Assembly: GCF_017995515.1 (NCBI RefSeq)
Contig: NZ_JAGOIT010000025.1
Coordinates: forward strand, 1 to 33,919
Reading direction: 5' to 3'
DNA length: 33,919 bases
Origin: Propionivibrio sp.
GTDB taxonomy: Bacteria > Pseudomonadota > Gammaproteobacteria > Burkholderiales > Rhodocyclaceae
The notes beneath the pieces were generated by a model. It ran no database searches. It was not told the DNA's origin and worked only from the letters and a program-made list of their open reading frames with translations. Position 1 is the first letter of the stretch, and every line of letters begins with the position of its first letter. Shown one piece after another: positions 7,798 through 16,705 of the stretch. A program made the position numbers and the translations under genes.

Positions 7798-7943
7798 CAT
7801 TACTTTCTTTTGTCTTGCCAAAAGAAAGTAAGCAAAGAAAACGCGCGCCCACAGCGTCGCCCGGCTACGCCGGGATCTCTGCGCTGCTCAGGCACAACGG
7901 GAGGGCTGCGGAACTCGGGCTTCGCCCTCAGACAGTCCTCGCC
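7798..7943 (+). repeat. intergenic repeat, copy 1 (with 13-bp hairpin at its outer end)
   Basis: Left copy of a repeat that recurs inverted at 8094-8245. The outer end (7800-7831) is a perfect 13-bp hairpin, TTACTTTCTTTTG, loop of six, then its complement. The inner end (7904-7943) is a ~40-base core running GGCTGCGGAACTCGGGC to GACAGTCCTCGCC that matches copy 2 with only a small loop change. No run of T follows the hairpin, so it is not a classical terminator. Open frames on both strands here are by-products of the repeat. Confidence 0.85.
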
Positions 7944-8093
7944 CTTCTTCCCGTTGCGCCTTGCGCTGCTCGACGACGCAAAGGGCCAATTGACAACCGA
8001 TCGAATAGCGACCGTCTGACGCATGAAATACCGTTCGGTGTGCTTTCCCCCCCTCGTGCAGCGCCGAGCAACGGAGTGGGGCCGGGGGCAGTC

Positions 8094-8245
8094 GGCGAGG
8101 ACTGTCTGAGGGCCAAAGGCCCGAGTTCCGCAGCCGCCCGGCTTGCCGAGTAGCGCAGGGCAGCCGGCAACGCCGGCCGCGTAACGCGGGGGTCGCCTTC
8201 TTTTTGGTGACTTTTTCTTGGCGACGCAAGAAAAAGTCACACGCC
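8094..8245 (-). repeat. intergenic repeat, copy 2, inverted (with 14-bp hairpin at its outer end)
   Basis: Mirror copy of the 7798-7943 repeat. The core is 8094-8135 and the outer hairpin is 8207-8240: GTGACTTTTTCTTG, loop GCGACG, perfect 14-bp complement. The two outer hairpins are alike in design (pyrimidine-rich arm, six-base loop) but differ in sequence, while the inner cores are nearly identical. About 150 bases separate the cores. Confidence 0.85.
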
Positions 8246-8311
8246 GTCAGGGCGGAACACAGCCTCAGCTCTCCGAAGGCGCTTCCTGCTGAGCGCGTGC
8301 CGGTATGAAGA

Positions 8312-9085
8312 TCAGTTCCCGCGGCGTGTCGTATCATCCAACCCGATACGCCCAACGAACGGCAACCGCAACCCCGGACTGTTCAGATCGACACCGAAGT
8401 TCAGGCCGAGCAGGTTGATCTCCAGCCCCTCGCCCAAACCGACATTGACGCCGAGCAAGCCAAGCAACGTCGCCTGCACGCCGCTACCGGAAGACGAAAT
8501 ACCAAGCGGATTCGTGATCGGGCGGTAATCCTTGCCGATCGCATTGGCCGGCAGGTCGAGCTTCAGCGCCGGTACTTCGCGCCCAATGTGCGCCAAAAAC
8601 GTGTTGCTGTTGGGGCCGGGGTACACACGATACGTGTCGGCATACGGATAGCTGGCGATCGCCGCTTCGATCTTGCCGATTATCGCATCGACACCTTCAC
8701 CGCGAAGGTCGACCAAAAGCTGCGGCCGTTCGCCGTACCAGAGGCCGTCGGGCAGCGCGTAGTTGCGCTGGACGACATCCGGCGCGCGCCAGCCGACGAC
8801 GTCGTAGCGCGTGAAGGCCGTCTCGCCGGAACGCTTGAAGACGATCCACGGATGCACCGCGACGTAGCGCCGCCAGCCGTAGGTCGGCGCAACGTACACC
8901 TGCACGATCGCCGTGTCCCGCAAGACGACCGGGTCGGGCGCGATGCCGGCTGAATGGCGGGGCGCCGTGCGCCAGCTGTAGTTCTTCGGGCCGTCGTCGG
9001 TGAGCGAGGCGTTGGCCACGCTGAGCCCGAAAGACAGCGCGACCAATCCCGCGACGAACAACCCGAGCCGCGCCGTCCGTTTCAT
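8312..9085 (-). CDS. DUF3750 domain protein, exported
   Basis: A 257-aa protein with an N-terminal membrane or signal segment (LGLFVAGLVALSFGLSVANA). The body matches what I know of DUF3750: HPWIVFKRSGETAFTRYDVVGW, then a middle PYADTYRVYPGPNSNTFLAHI and a C-terminal glycine-rich part with GLEINLLGLNFGVD. The His-x-Trp and the NSNTF motif give it a papain-like look, but no catalytic function is established. The ATG at 9085 has GGAG five bases upstream; a GTG at 9088 is adjacent. It follows the 1145-aa gene by 12 bases, so it is the second gene of that operon. Role unknown. Confidence 0.8.
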   Translation of the reverse strand: MKRTARLGLFVAGLVALSFGLSVANASLTDDGPKNYSWRTAPRHSAGIAPDPVVLRDTAIVQVYVAPTYGWRRYVAVHPWIVFKRSGETAFTRYDVVGWRAPDVVQRNYALPDGLWYGERPQLLVDLRGEGVDAIIGKIEAAIASYPYADTYRVYPGPNSNTFLAHIGREVPALKLDLPANAIGKDYRPITNPLGISSSGSGVQATLLGLLGVNVGLGEGLEINLLGLNFGVDLNSPGLRLPFVGRIGLDDTTRRGN

Positions 9086-9097
9086 CACCGCTCCACG

Positions 9098-12000
9098 TCA
9101 GCGACCGCCATCCAGCGGCTGCAAACCGATCGTACCGACCAGCGCGGCGCGATACTCGGGCGAGCCGGCGCGCACGCGTTCGGTCTGCGTCTGCGCGCGC
9201 CGCGCGGCAATGCCCAGGCGCGTGACGACGCCGGCGTTGTCCGGCCGGTCGATGAACTCGTAGAGCGAGGCGACGGCGCGGGTCAGACGCTTTTCGTCGG
9301 CGCGCTGCTTGGCGTCGAGCCGCTCGGCGTACCAGTCGCTGGCGAGCACGCTTTCGCGCGTAAACATGGCGCGCAACTCCGGCGAGTCGAGGCCGAGGCC
9401 GCTTTCGCTGCGGCCCTTGGCCATGATCTCGAGCAGTGCCTTGAGCGGCGGGCAAGCCATCGAGATCGTGCCGTCGGCAAAGTAGGACTCTGCAACGCGT
9501 TGATGTGTGGCGACGATGTTGGCCACGCCGTCAACGTAGATGTCCATGTCCTGCAGCTCCGGACGCAGCATCTCGTCGGTGAATACCGAGTGCGGATGCA
9601 GGAAGACGCGGCCGAAGTAGCGGCTGGTGAAGCGCGCCGTGACGCGATAACCGAGGCGGCTGGCGAGCACCGGCTTTCCGTTGTGCTCGAAGTCCTCGAC
9701 GCGTTCCAGCGCGCCTTCTTCGATCAGGCGCTTCGCGTCGCGTTCTTCAGCGCTCATGCGCGCGAAGATCTCCGGCACCAGCAGGCTGATGTCGTGATCG
9801 ACGCGCACGTTCGGCCCGACGTAACCGGCGGCCGACAGCCAGCCGTCGTGACCGGTCAGCGCCAGCGAGACAAAGGCGGCGTTGAGGTCGATGATCGCCG
9901 GCAGCATGTTGAACGGCCCCTTGGTCAGCGCGCCCTCAGAACCCGCGCCGGTCGTCGACGGCGACTTGCCGGTCATCGAGCTGATGTACTCCATGAAGAG
10001 TTCCGGCAGCTCCATGTAGTGCAGCGGGTTGAACGGACACAGCGGGCGGATGCCCTCTTCCGGCGGATTGTTGCGCCGCCCGGTAGCGACCACGTGCACC
10101 GGCGTAACCAGCGGTTCGCTGGAAGGCTGGCGGCGGAAGAGACGCATCGCCAGTTCGGCCGACGCCGTCTCCTTCGGGTTGGCGATGTCGGTACGCAGCT
10201 GCAGGTAGCGCGGATTCTTGGTCGGTTTGCCGTCAACGATGCGCGGGTGCGCCGACGAGACGAAGTACTTCGGCGACGCGTCGTCCGGCGCGTCGGCGGC
10301 GGCCTGGATCAGGCGCTGCATCGGTGCGGTGAAGGCGTTGAAGCCGATTGCGTCGTCGACCAGTTCGCGTGCGTCAGAACCAACCAGCGGCGCGAAGTTG
10401 GACATGAACGAATCCGGCAGCGCGATATCGGCTTCGGCCTGGCCGTCGTAACCGCGATGGATCGCGTCGTCCGGCCGCTGGAAAAGGTAACGCTCGCAGT
10501 TCTTCACATACTTCTGCGACACCTCGCCGAGCTGCCCGCTGACGACGCCGGCCGGAACGACAACGCTCGCCGTGATGTCGTCCTCGGTCTGCACCTTGAT
10601 CGCCGGATGGAAGTCGTGACGCAGGCCGAAGACGCGCCACGAGTTGTCCTTGCCGAAGCCGATGCGCAACGTGTTGACGATCAGCTTGCGGCCGTCGAGT
10701 TTCAACGAGTACCCCTGCCGGCCGTTGATCACGTCGACCGAGTAGTGCTTGCGCCAGTCGTTGCCCCATTCCGGGCGATGGAAGCGTTTGACGACGAAGA
10801 CGAGTTCCTTGACGTGCTGCGGAATCGAGCGCAGCCACTCGTTGTACTCGTCGTTGTATTCGCGCGACGAGGGCGTGAGCAACTTGATGACGCTGCCCAT
10901 CGAGCGCTCGTTGGAGAGGATCAGGCGGTGATCGCTGCCGTTCTTCGCCGGGTCGCGGAAGCGGTCCGAGAAGTCGCGCGCGAGGATGGCGGCGACCGCC
11001 TCCATATCGCTGTCGATGTCCGGCACATAAACGTAGCCTTCGAGAATCGCATCAGACAGCGCTTTCGAGATTTCCGACTTGCCGCCGCCCGATACCGTCG
11101 CTGGCTTGTGGCAGTCGGTCACATCGGCCGAGGTACCGACGAGGTTCCACTGCTTGCGATCGGTGCGCGACGGCTCCATCTGCATGCGGTAACCGTTCGG
11201 CCCCATGTAGGTCTTGCCGGCGAGCATCTTGATCGACGCCGTGCTGCCGTCCGCCTTCGTCCAACACACCGTCTGCGTGCGCAGGCTGTAGGTCGATTTG
11301 GCCGGCACCAGCACGAGATGCGGGTTGAGCTTGTCGAACGCATGACCTTCCGGCTGCGCGACGAAGCGGTCGGCATCGCGCTTCAACACGTCGTCGAGCG
11401 AATACGCGTCGCCCGCCGTCAGATCGGTGTACTCCTGTCCTTCGTTGTAGCTCGGGAAGACGAGCGCACCGCCGGCGTGTTCCTCCTCCGCGAAGCCGTA
11501 GAGGTTGGCCGAGTAGCTGATCTGCGTCTTCACTTCCTTCTTGCAGTAGCCGAAGTAGTTGTCGGCAATCAGCGTCACGACCACGCCACGCGCGTCGCGT
11601 GCGCAGATCTTGAAGGCGTTGCCGCCGTTGTACAGCTCGCTCTCGCTCTTGTAGCACATGCCGTCGCGGCGCTGCCGTTCGGTCGCCGCGTCCCACTGCG
11701 GCAGCCCGAGCAGGTGCTTGGGCACGCCGACCAGATGCGGCGCGAGGATCACGCAGCCGCTGTGCCCGGTCCAGCTGTCGGGGTCGAGCGAGGCGTCGTG
11801 TTCCGGCAGGTAGGGGTCGCCGCCGTTGCCGAAGATCGACTCGACGAAGTCGAGATTGGCGACCAGCGAGCCGGGGACGAAGAAGCGCGTTTCCATGCGC
11901 TTTTCCGGGATGAAGCCGGGCACGCCGGGCACGACCAGCGGACGCAGCTGCAACGAGACGTAGCACGCCGCCGGCACCGGCTCATCGGCCGTGAAGGGCA

Positions 12001-12535
12001 GCCGCATCGATTCGGCCGGTGGATTGAGCGCCAGCGCCAGCAGGCGCGAAAACGCCAGCTTGGGCACGGCGAGCTTGTCATCCGGCACCGGCAGGCCGCC
12101 TTCGACGAGGTGGAAGACGCCGGCCGTCGTGCGCCGGTCGCTCGCCGGGTTGTGCAGCACGCCGTTGCGCAGGCGATAGCTGGAGAGCAGCGGCGACTTG
12201 AAGTAGTCGCCGTTCGCCGGTAGCGACAGGCCGCGTGCAAGACCGGGCTGATCGAGAACGAGCGTGCGGCGCGGCAGCTGCGGCGCCGGGCCGACCTCGG
12301 CCAGATAGTCGGTGAGGAAATTCTGGATGCGCTGGTCGACCGGACACAGGCGGTCGGCCAGCCGGCGGTTCGCCTCGCGCTGGCGCGCCAGGATCGGCTC
12401 CATCAGGCCGGTTATCACAGCGCCATCCGCATCGGCGGCAAGCGGCAGACCGAGCAGGGCGAGGCGCAGGTTGATCGCGGCGTTGAGATCCTGGGGAGCG
12501 ATGGCGGCAGGGGCGAAGCGGTCTGGAGAATTCAT
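9098..12535 (-). CDS. large protein, probable PPi-type phosphoenolpyruvate carboxykinase
   Basis: 1145 aa. Bacterial and Entamoeba PPi-dependent PEP carboxykinases are about this size (~130 kDa), unlike the ~600-aa GTP enzyme. Visible support: K332-K333 in YFGYCKKEVKTQ and H353 in EEEHAGG are 21 residues apart, the spacing of the metal-binding Lys and His in GTP-PEPCK (rat 243 and 264). FPS follows (FPSYNEGQEY), as in the GTP enzyme's FPSACGKTN loop, but the GKT is missing, which fits loss of nucleotide use. A GGGKSE stretch occurs near residue 486. Reaction expected: PEP, CO2 and phosphate to oxaloacetate and PPi, cytosolic. The start at 12535 lacks a clear ribosome site. Divergent from a CbbR-like regulator. 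The family identification is from memory and these spacings, so moderate. Confidence 0.6.
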   Translation of the reverse strand: MNSPDRFAPAAIAPQDLNAAINLRLALLGLPLAADADGAVITGLMEPILARQREANRRLADRLCPVDQRIQNFLTDYLAEVGPAPQLPRRTLVLDQPGLARGLSLPANGDYFKSPLLSSYRLRNGVLHNPASDRRTTAGVFHLVEGGLPVPDDKLAVPKLAFSRLLALALNPPAESMRLPFTADEPVPAACYVSLQLRPLVVPGVPGFIPEKRMETRFFVPGSLVANLDFVESIFGNGGDPYLPEHDASLDPDSWTGHSGCVILAPHLVGVPKHLLGLPQWDAATERQRRDGMCYKSESELYNGGNAFKICARDARGVVVTLIADNYFGYCKKEVKTQISYSANLYGFAEEEHAGGALVFPSYNEGQEYTDLTAGDAYSLDDVLKRDADRFVAQPEGHAFDKLNPHLVLVPAKSTYSLRTQTVCWTKADGSTASIKMLAGKTYMGPNGYRMQMEPSRTDRKQWNLVGTSADVTDCHKPATVSGGGKSEISKALSDAILEGYVYVPDIDSDMEAVAAILARDFSDRFRDPAKNGSDHRLILSNERSMGSVIKLLTPSSREYNDEYNEWLRSIPQHVKELVFVVKRFHRPEWGNDWRKHYSVDVINGRQGYSLKLDGRKLIVNTLRIGFGKDNSWRVFGLRHDFHPAIKVQTEDDITASVVVPAGVVSGQLGEVSQKYVKNCERYLFQRPDDAIHRGYDGQAEADIALPDSFMSNFAPLVGSDARELVDDAIGFNAFTAPMQRLIQAAADAPDDASPKYFVSSAHPRIVDGKPTKNPRYLQLRTDIANPKETASAELAMRLFRRQPSSEPLVTPVHVVATGRRNNPPEEGIRPLCPFNPLHYMELPELFMEYISSMTGKSPSTTGAGSEGALTKGPFNMLPAIIDLNAAFVSLALTGHDGWLSAAGYVGPNVRVDHDISLLVPEIFARMSAEERDAKRLIEEGALERVEDFEHNGKPVLASRLGYRVTARFTSRYFGRVFLHPHSVFTDEMLRPELQDMDIYVDGVANIVATHQRVAESYFADGTISMACPPLKALLEIMAKGRSESGLGLDSPELRAMFTRESVLASDWYAERLDAKQRADEKRLTRAVASLYEFIDRPDNAGVVTRLGIAARRAQTQTERVRAGSPEYRAALVGTIGLQPLDGGR

Positions 12536-12703
12536 GGTCGACTCAATCGGTGGTTTGGAAGTGTGTTGCGCAACTCAGCGTAGCCCGGGCCGGCTCGAAA
12601 TCAAGCCGGGTCGGCGCCATGATGGTCGGGTGCAGTGAAGTTACTGCGACCGTCGGCCGTGCCTTAAGTTTGCGACGCCCGACATTATCGGATACCGCGC
12701 CCA

Positions 12704-12716
12704 TTAAATATAATTA
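12704..12716. promoter_or_regulatory. LysR-type (CbbR-like) binding-site candidate
   Basis: TTA-N7-TTA, fitting the TNA-N7-TNA pattern of CbbR-type boxes, in an AT-rich tract 35 bases before the LysR gene. It lies in the 215-base gap shared with the divergent 1145-aa gene. A perfect 10-bp palindrome GTTGCGCAAC is also present at 12565-12574, nearer the other gene. Nothing else is evident in the gap. Confidence 0.4.
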
Positions 12717-12750
12717 AACAAATTTTGATACCCCATATAGCCGGATTTAT

Positions 12751-13656
12751 ATGCCACGCCGAAGAATCACCTTTCGCCAGCTCGAAACGTTCAGCACCGT
12801 CGCCCGCCTCAACAGCTTCACCAGGGCGGCCGAAGAACTGCATCTGACGCAGCCGGCCGTCTCGATCCAGATCCGCCAGATCAGCGAGACGATCGGGCTG
12901 TCGCTCTTCGAACAGAACGGCCGCGAGATGGCGCTGACCTCGGCCGGGACCGAATTGCTGGCGACGGTGCGCCGCCTCGACGACGTGTGGAACCGTTTCG
13001 AATCGGCGATCGACGGGCTGAAAGGCTTGAAGCGCGGCAAGCTGCGCATCGGTCTCGAAATGACCTCGAAGTACTTCCTGCCGCGCATGCTGGGGGCCTT
13101 CTGCCAGCGCTACCCGGAGATCGCGATCGAGCTGGAAATCGCCAACCGCGAGAAGATCGTCGCCCGCCTGCGCGACAACGAGGACGACTTGTACGTCATG
13201 TCGCACCCGCCGGCCGACATGGACCTCGTCATCCAGCCCTTCCTCAGCAACGAATACGTCGTCGTCGCGCCCGTCGCGCATCGCACCGTCGGCCGACGCC
13301 TGACGCTGCGCGAACTGGCCGATGAATCCTTCCTGCTGCGCGAAGTCGGCTCCGGCTCGCGCCACATCATCGACGAACACCTGCAGGCGAGGGGCATCCA
13401 TCTCAAGGTGCGCCTGTCGCTGGCCAGCAACGAGGCGATCCGCGAGCTGGTGTCGAGCGGCATGGGCCTCGCCGTACTCTCGCGCCACGCGCTCGGCGAG
13501 CACCCGGAACGCGACGGACTCGCTATCCTCGATGTCGACGGCTTCCCGCTCACGCAGCCCTGGAGCGTCGTGCATCTGCGCAACAAGGTGCTCTCGCTGC
13601 CGGCGCAGGCGTTTCTCGACGAGTTGCTTCATAGCGAACCGGTCCAGCCCGCGTAG
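12751..13656 (+). CDS. LysR-family regulator, CbbR-like
   Basis: A 301-aa LysR protein. The N-terminal helix-turn-helix is FTRAAEELHLTQPAVSIQIRQ, followed by the linker helix and a substrate-binding domain from about residue 90. Features such as GLKRGKLRIG, TSKYFLPRMLGAF, ANREKIVARL and ESFLLREVGSGSR are those of the CbbR subgroup, which responds to metabolites of carbon fixation such as PEP or RuBP. No Rubisco genes are in the window. It is divergent from the probable PPi-PEPCK operon, so a role in PEP/oxaloacetate control is a natural guess. The family is sure; the ligand and target are inference. Confidence 0.92.
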   Translation: MPRRRITFRQLETFSTVARLNSFTRAAEELHLTQPAVSIQIRQISETIGLSLFEQNGREMALTSAGTELLATVRRLDDVWNRFESAIDGLKGLKRGKLRIGLEMTSKYFLPRMLGAFCQRYPEIAIELEIANREKIVARLRDNEDDLYVMSHPPADMDLVIQPFLSNEYVVVAPVAHRTVGRRLTLRELADESFLLREVGSGSRHIIDEHLQARGIHLKVRLSLASNEAIRELVSSGMGLAVLSRHALGEHPERDGLAILDVDGFPLTQPWSVVHLRNKVLSLPAQAFLDELLHSEPVQPA

Positions 13657-13687
13657 GCCCTGCGTCACCAAGCGGCGGAAGCCCCCG

Positions 13688-14593
13688 CTACCAGCGAAAC
13701 GATGGCACGGCCCAGTCCGGCAGAACGCCCTCACGACCGACGATGCGCGCCATCGCCGTCATGAGCGTTTCTTGGCTGGCATCGTTCGGGAGCACACCGG
13801 CATGCACGCCGTTCATCACTAGCAAGGTATCGACACCCGCTGCCGCGCCACCGGCAATGTCGTGATGCAACGAATCGCCGACGGCGATCGTCCGGCTGTC
13901 ACCTTGCTCTGCTGCAAGCGCCAGGCAATGCGCGTAGATGGCACGATGCGGCTTGCCGACGTAATGCACAACACCGCCCCGTGCCGTGTAGCGCGCCGCA
14001 ATCGCGCCCGCGCCGGGCTTGAGCCCACCGGGCGTGATGCGCGCGAGGTCGGGATTGACGCAAACGAGCGGGATGCCGCGCCGGACACCGGAGTCGATCA
14101 TCCGATCGTAGTCCGCCATCGGCCGCGCGTCGTCCATGCCGGTCAACAGAACGAAGTCCGCTTCGTCGAGATCGGAAAGGGTAACCGGCAGCCCGATCAA
14201 GAAATCAGGCCTGTCATCACTGGCAAACAGCGCGCATCGTTTGCCAGCCAGCGCGCCACAGAATCCGTCGCCAGACGCCAGCATCCGCCAGGCGATCTCA
14301 CCCGAGGTCACAAGGTGCGAATAGCAGGTTGCCGAAACACCGACGCGACTCAAGCGGCTGGCGCTGTCAAGCGCACGGCGACCGCTGTTGCTGATCAGGA
14401 TCACCTGCTTCGCGGCATCGACCAAGCGTTGCAGGCAGTCGACCACGCCCGGATACGGCGCTCGCCCGTCGTGCAGAACGCCCCACTGGTCCACAAGGAA
14501 CGTATCGTAAAGCTCGGCCACTGCCGACAGGCCATCACGGAATTTCGTCTTGGGCTGAACGCAGCCGTTTTCCATTTTTTGCACGCGACACAC
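13688..14593 (-). CDS. HAD-superfamily hydrolase, class IIA (TIGR01459 type)
   Basis: A 301-aa phosphatase of the NagD-like group. Motif I is FLVDQWGVLHDG (nucleophile D35), with Trp instead of the second Asp, as usual in this subfamily. Motif II is LISNSGRR, motif III VGKPHRAIY, motif IV AVGDSLHHDIAGGAAAGVDT. The substrate is unknown; relatives act on small phosphorylated metabolites. The start chosen is GTG at 14593, because AAGGA lies five bases upstream; the ATG at 14575 has no ribosome site. It is convergent with the LysR gene, 31 bases apart. No operon partner upstream. Confidence 0.85.
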   Translation of the reverse strand: MCRVQKMENGCVQPKTKFRDGLSAVAELYDTFLVDQWGVLHDGRAPYPGVVDCLQRLVDAAKQVILISNSGRRALDSASRLSRVGVSATCYSHLVTSGEIAWRMLASGDGFCGALAGKRCALFASDDRPDFLIGLPVTLSDLDEADFVLLTGMDDARPMADYDRMIDSGVRRGIPLVCVNPDLARITPGGLKPGAGAIAARYTARGGVVHYVGKPHRAIYAHCLALAAEQGDSRTIAVGDSLHHDIAGGAAAGVDTLLVMNGVHAGVLPNDASQETLMTAMARIVGREGVLPDWAVPSFRW

Positions 14594-14995
14594 CTAAATC
14601 CTTCGCCCACTTCTGGCTGCAAGAAACGTTTTCGGAACCTGAATCGTTTGTTTCCTCGATGGATAAGGGTACCATCGGGAGGACCCGTATTCTCAGGCCA
14701 TCGCGCGCCACTGTATGACCCGTACAAAGCACGCGGATGCTTGCCTGCTGACGTGGTAGATGTCCAAGCGCAACCTGTTTGACATCGAGCGCTCATATGT
14801 CGCCCCCGATGACACCAATGGCCTGAGAAACGCAGATGCTTTCGATCTCGGCCTCGGAATGGGTTCGATACGCGACGCAGCCGACCACACTGTCGACGCA
14901 CCGACCGAGGCAGCCTGGAGTAGTGGAACACAGCGTAATGATTCGCGACCGGCACGTCACGCCAAAACAAGGAAGCACTATAACGGCATAAGCAC
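14594..14995. other. 402-base gap with no recognisable gene
   Basis: Several short open frames on both strands, none with a ribosome site or family likeness. It must hold the promoter of the antiporter gene at 14996 and of the HAD gene, but no convincing -35/-10 pair was found. Composition is slightly less GC-rich than the flanking genes. It may be decayed coding sequence, but nothing identifiable remains. Confidence 0.5.
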
Positions 14996-16705
14996 ATGGA
15001 CAATCTGGCACAGATCATTCTCCTCTTGGGCGTAGCCGTTGCGATCATGGTCGCATTTCAACGGTTGCATATTCCGTCGAGCCTCGGTTACCTGCTGGTC
15101 GGACTGATCCTCGGCCCCCATACCGTCGGACCAACGGTGCATGTCCACGAGTTCAAGGCGTTGGCCGAGTTCGGGGTGGTCTTCTTGCTTTTATCGATCG
15201 GCCTCAGTTATTCGCTCCCGCAGTTGAACGCAATGCGGCATCAGATCCTCGGCATCGGTACGTCGCAAGTTGTGCTGACCTTGATCGCTGTGGCCATTCC
15301 GCTCTGGCTCGCCGGCCTGGATGCGGTTGGAGCCTTTGTCGTCGGGGTCGTCTTCGCACAGTCTTCATCTACGATCATCGGTCGTCAGCTGGCAGAACAG
15401 GGCGAGGACAACGCGCCGCACGGGCGGCTTGGCCTGGCCGTTTCGGTATTTCAGGATGTGACCGCAGTACCGTTTCTGGTGATCATTCCGGTGCTTGGCG
15501 CGGCCATCGGAATCGACAAGCTTACCGAAGAGCTTGGCTGGGCCATGGCCAAGGCCGTAATGGCCTTCGCACTCGTTTTCTATGCGGTACGGTGGGCTTT
15601 GCATCCACTCATTCGAATGATCGCCGAGCGTCGTTCTGCTGAGCTATTCACATTGACCGTACTGCTGGTCGTGCTGGCAGCCGCCTGGACGACCAGCAGC
15701 CTGGGCTTATCTCTGGCCTTTGGGGCATTTCTGGCGGGTATGATGCTTGGCGAAACCGAGTTCCGTCATCAGGTCGAGTCCAGCATCCGGCCGTTTCGCG
15801 ATGTGCTGCTCGGCCTCTTCTTTGTCGGTGTCGGCATGCTGATTGATCCGGCGTCACTCCCCCGCATCTGGCATTGGGCCCTGCTCGGCACCGTGTTGCT
15901 TCTGCTCAGCAAGATCGTGGTCGTTGTTCTGATCGTACGTCGCAGCGGTATGGATCCAATCGCCTCATGGCGTACTGCTTTGCTGCTGGCGGTGGGCGGA
16001 GAGTTCGGTTTTGCCCTGCTTGCCATCGCACTGGATGCAAATGCCATCAACTCGGATATCGGCCAGATCGCGCTGACCGCCGTCCTGTTTTCGATGATCG
16101 CGGGAGTCTTGCTGATTCGCTACAACCTCGCGATTGCCAGTCGCCTCACCGGGCCGTCCGCCGAGCCCTCCCTGCATGACGACGCGCTGACGGGGCTGCC
16201 TGCGCCCCAGGTTCTGATCGGCGGCTACGGCCGGGTTGGCCATACCATCGCGGTGCTGCTGAAATCCAGCGGTGTGGCTTTTGTCGCCTTTGACACGGAC
16301 CCGAAGCGGGTGCAGCAAGGGCGTGCCGACGGCTACCCCGTGCTATACGGTGACATTGCCGACCCGGAACTGCTGGCAGCCGCCCGGGCTGAGCTCGCCA
16401 GTCTGGCGATCATCACGGTCGACGCCCACGCCACCTCCCTGAGCGCCATCGCGACGCTGCGCCGACATTGTCCGCACGTTCCCGTGATTGCGCGCGCGCA
16501 CGATCTTGAAGCCAGTTCGGTTCTGATCAACGCGGGGGCGATTCATGCCTACCCGGAGGCGATTGAGGCCAGCCTTCGGCTCGGAGCAACGGCCCTGCGA
16601 CTGCTGAATATCCCCACTGCCGACATTGACCTGATGCTTCAGGACATACGCGACTGGGATTACCAACCCGTGATTGAAAAAACTGTTGAGGAGAACGCCA
16701 AATGA
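14996..16705 (+). CDS. CPA2 cation:proton antiporter, KefB/YbaL-like, with RCK domain
   Basis: A 569-aa inner-membrane protein. About 12 membrane segments fill residues 1-380, with HIPSSLGYLLVGLILGPHTVG and GVVFAQSSSTIIGRQL typical of the CPA2 family. Residues 405-540 form a cytosolic TrkA-N (RCK) nucleotide-binding domain: VLIGGYGRVGH from V406, with an acidic end in FDTDPKRV. The RCK C-terminal domain is absent, as in YbaL-like members. It probably exports K+ or Na+ in exchange for protons, gated by NAD(H) or a similar ligand. No good ribosome site was seen at the ATG. The last codons overlap the stress protein gene by four bases (ATGA), so the two are translationally coupled. Confidence 0.9.
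   Translation: MDNLAQIILLLGVAVAIMVAFQRLHIPSSLGYLLVGLILGPHTVGPTVHVHEFKALAEFGVVFLLLSIGLSYSLPQLNAMRHQILGIGTSQVVLTLIAVAIPLWLAGLDAVGAFVVGVVFAQSSSTIIGRQLAEQGEDNAPHGRLGLAVSVFQDVTAVPFLVIIPVLGAAIGIDKLTEELGWAMAKAVMAFALVFYAVRWALHPLIRMIAERRSAELFTLTVLLVVLAAAWTTSSLGLSLAFGAFLAGMMLGETEFRHQVESSIRPFRDVLLGLFFVGVGMLIDPASLPRIWHWALLGTVLLLLSKIVVVVLIVRRSGMDPIASWRTALLLAVGGEFGFALLAIALDANAINSDIGQIALTAVLFSMIAGVLLIRYNLAIASRLTGPSAEPSLHDDALTGLPAPQVLIGGYGRVGHTIAVLLKSSGVAFVAFDTDPKRVQQGRADGYPVLYGDIADPELLAAARAELASLAIITVDAHATSLSAIATLRRHCPHVPVIARAHDLEASSVLINAGAIHAYPEAIEASLRLGATALRLLNIPTADIDLMLQDIRDWDYQPVIEKTVEENAK

Noticed and set aside
7800-8355. Several overlapping small open frames on both strands in the 7.8-8.3 kb gap
   Set aside because: They translate the two inverted repeat copies and resemble one another only because the repeats do. 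No ribosome sites fit.
8954-12223. 1089-aa open frame on the plus strand, antisense to the large minus-strand gene
   Set aside because: Composition is dominated by Arg, Ala, Val and His with no family likeness, as expected for a mirror frame of GC-rich coding DNA. The minus-strand protein has conserved motifs and a close operon partner.
14535-14732. Helix-turn-helix-like string (WAKDLGVSR) upstream of the HAD gene on the minus strand
   Set aside because: Joining it to the following residues needs a frame change, there is no further domain, and a better ribosome site explains the HAD start.
14760-15035. 91-aa open frame before the antiporter gene
   Set aside because: No ribosome site, no family likeness, and it overlaps the antiporter start in another frame.
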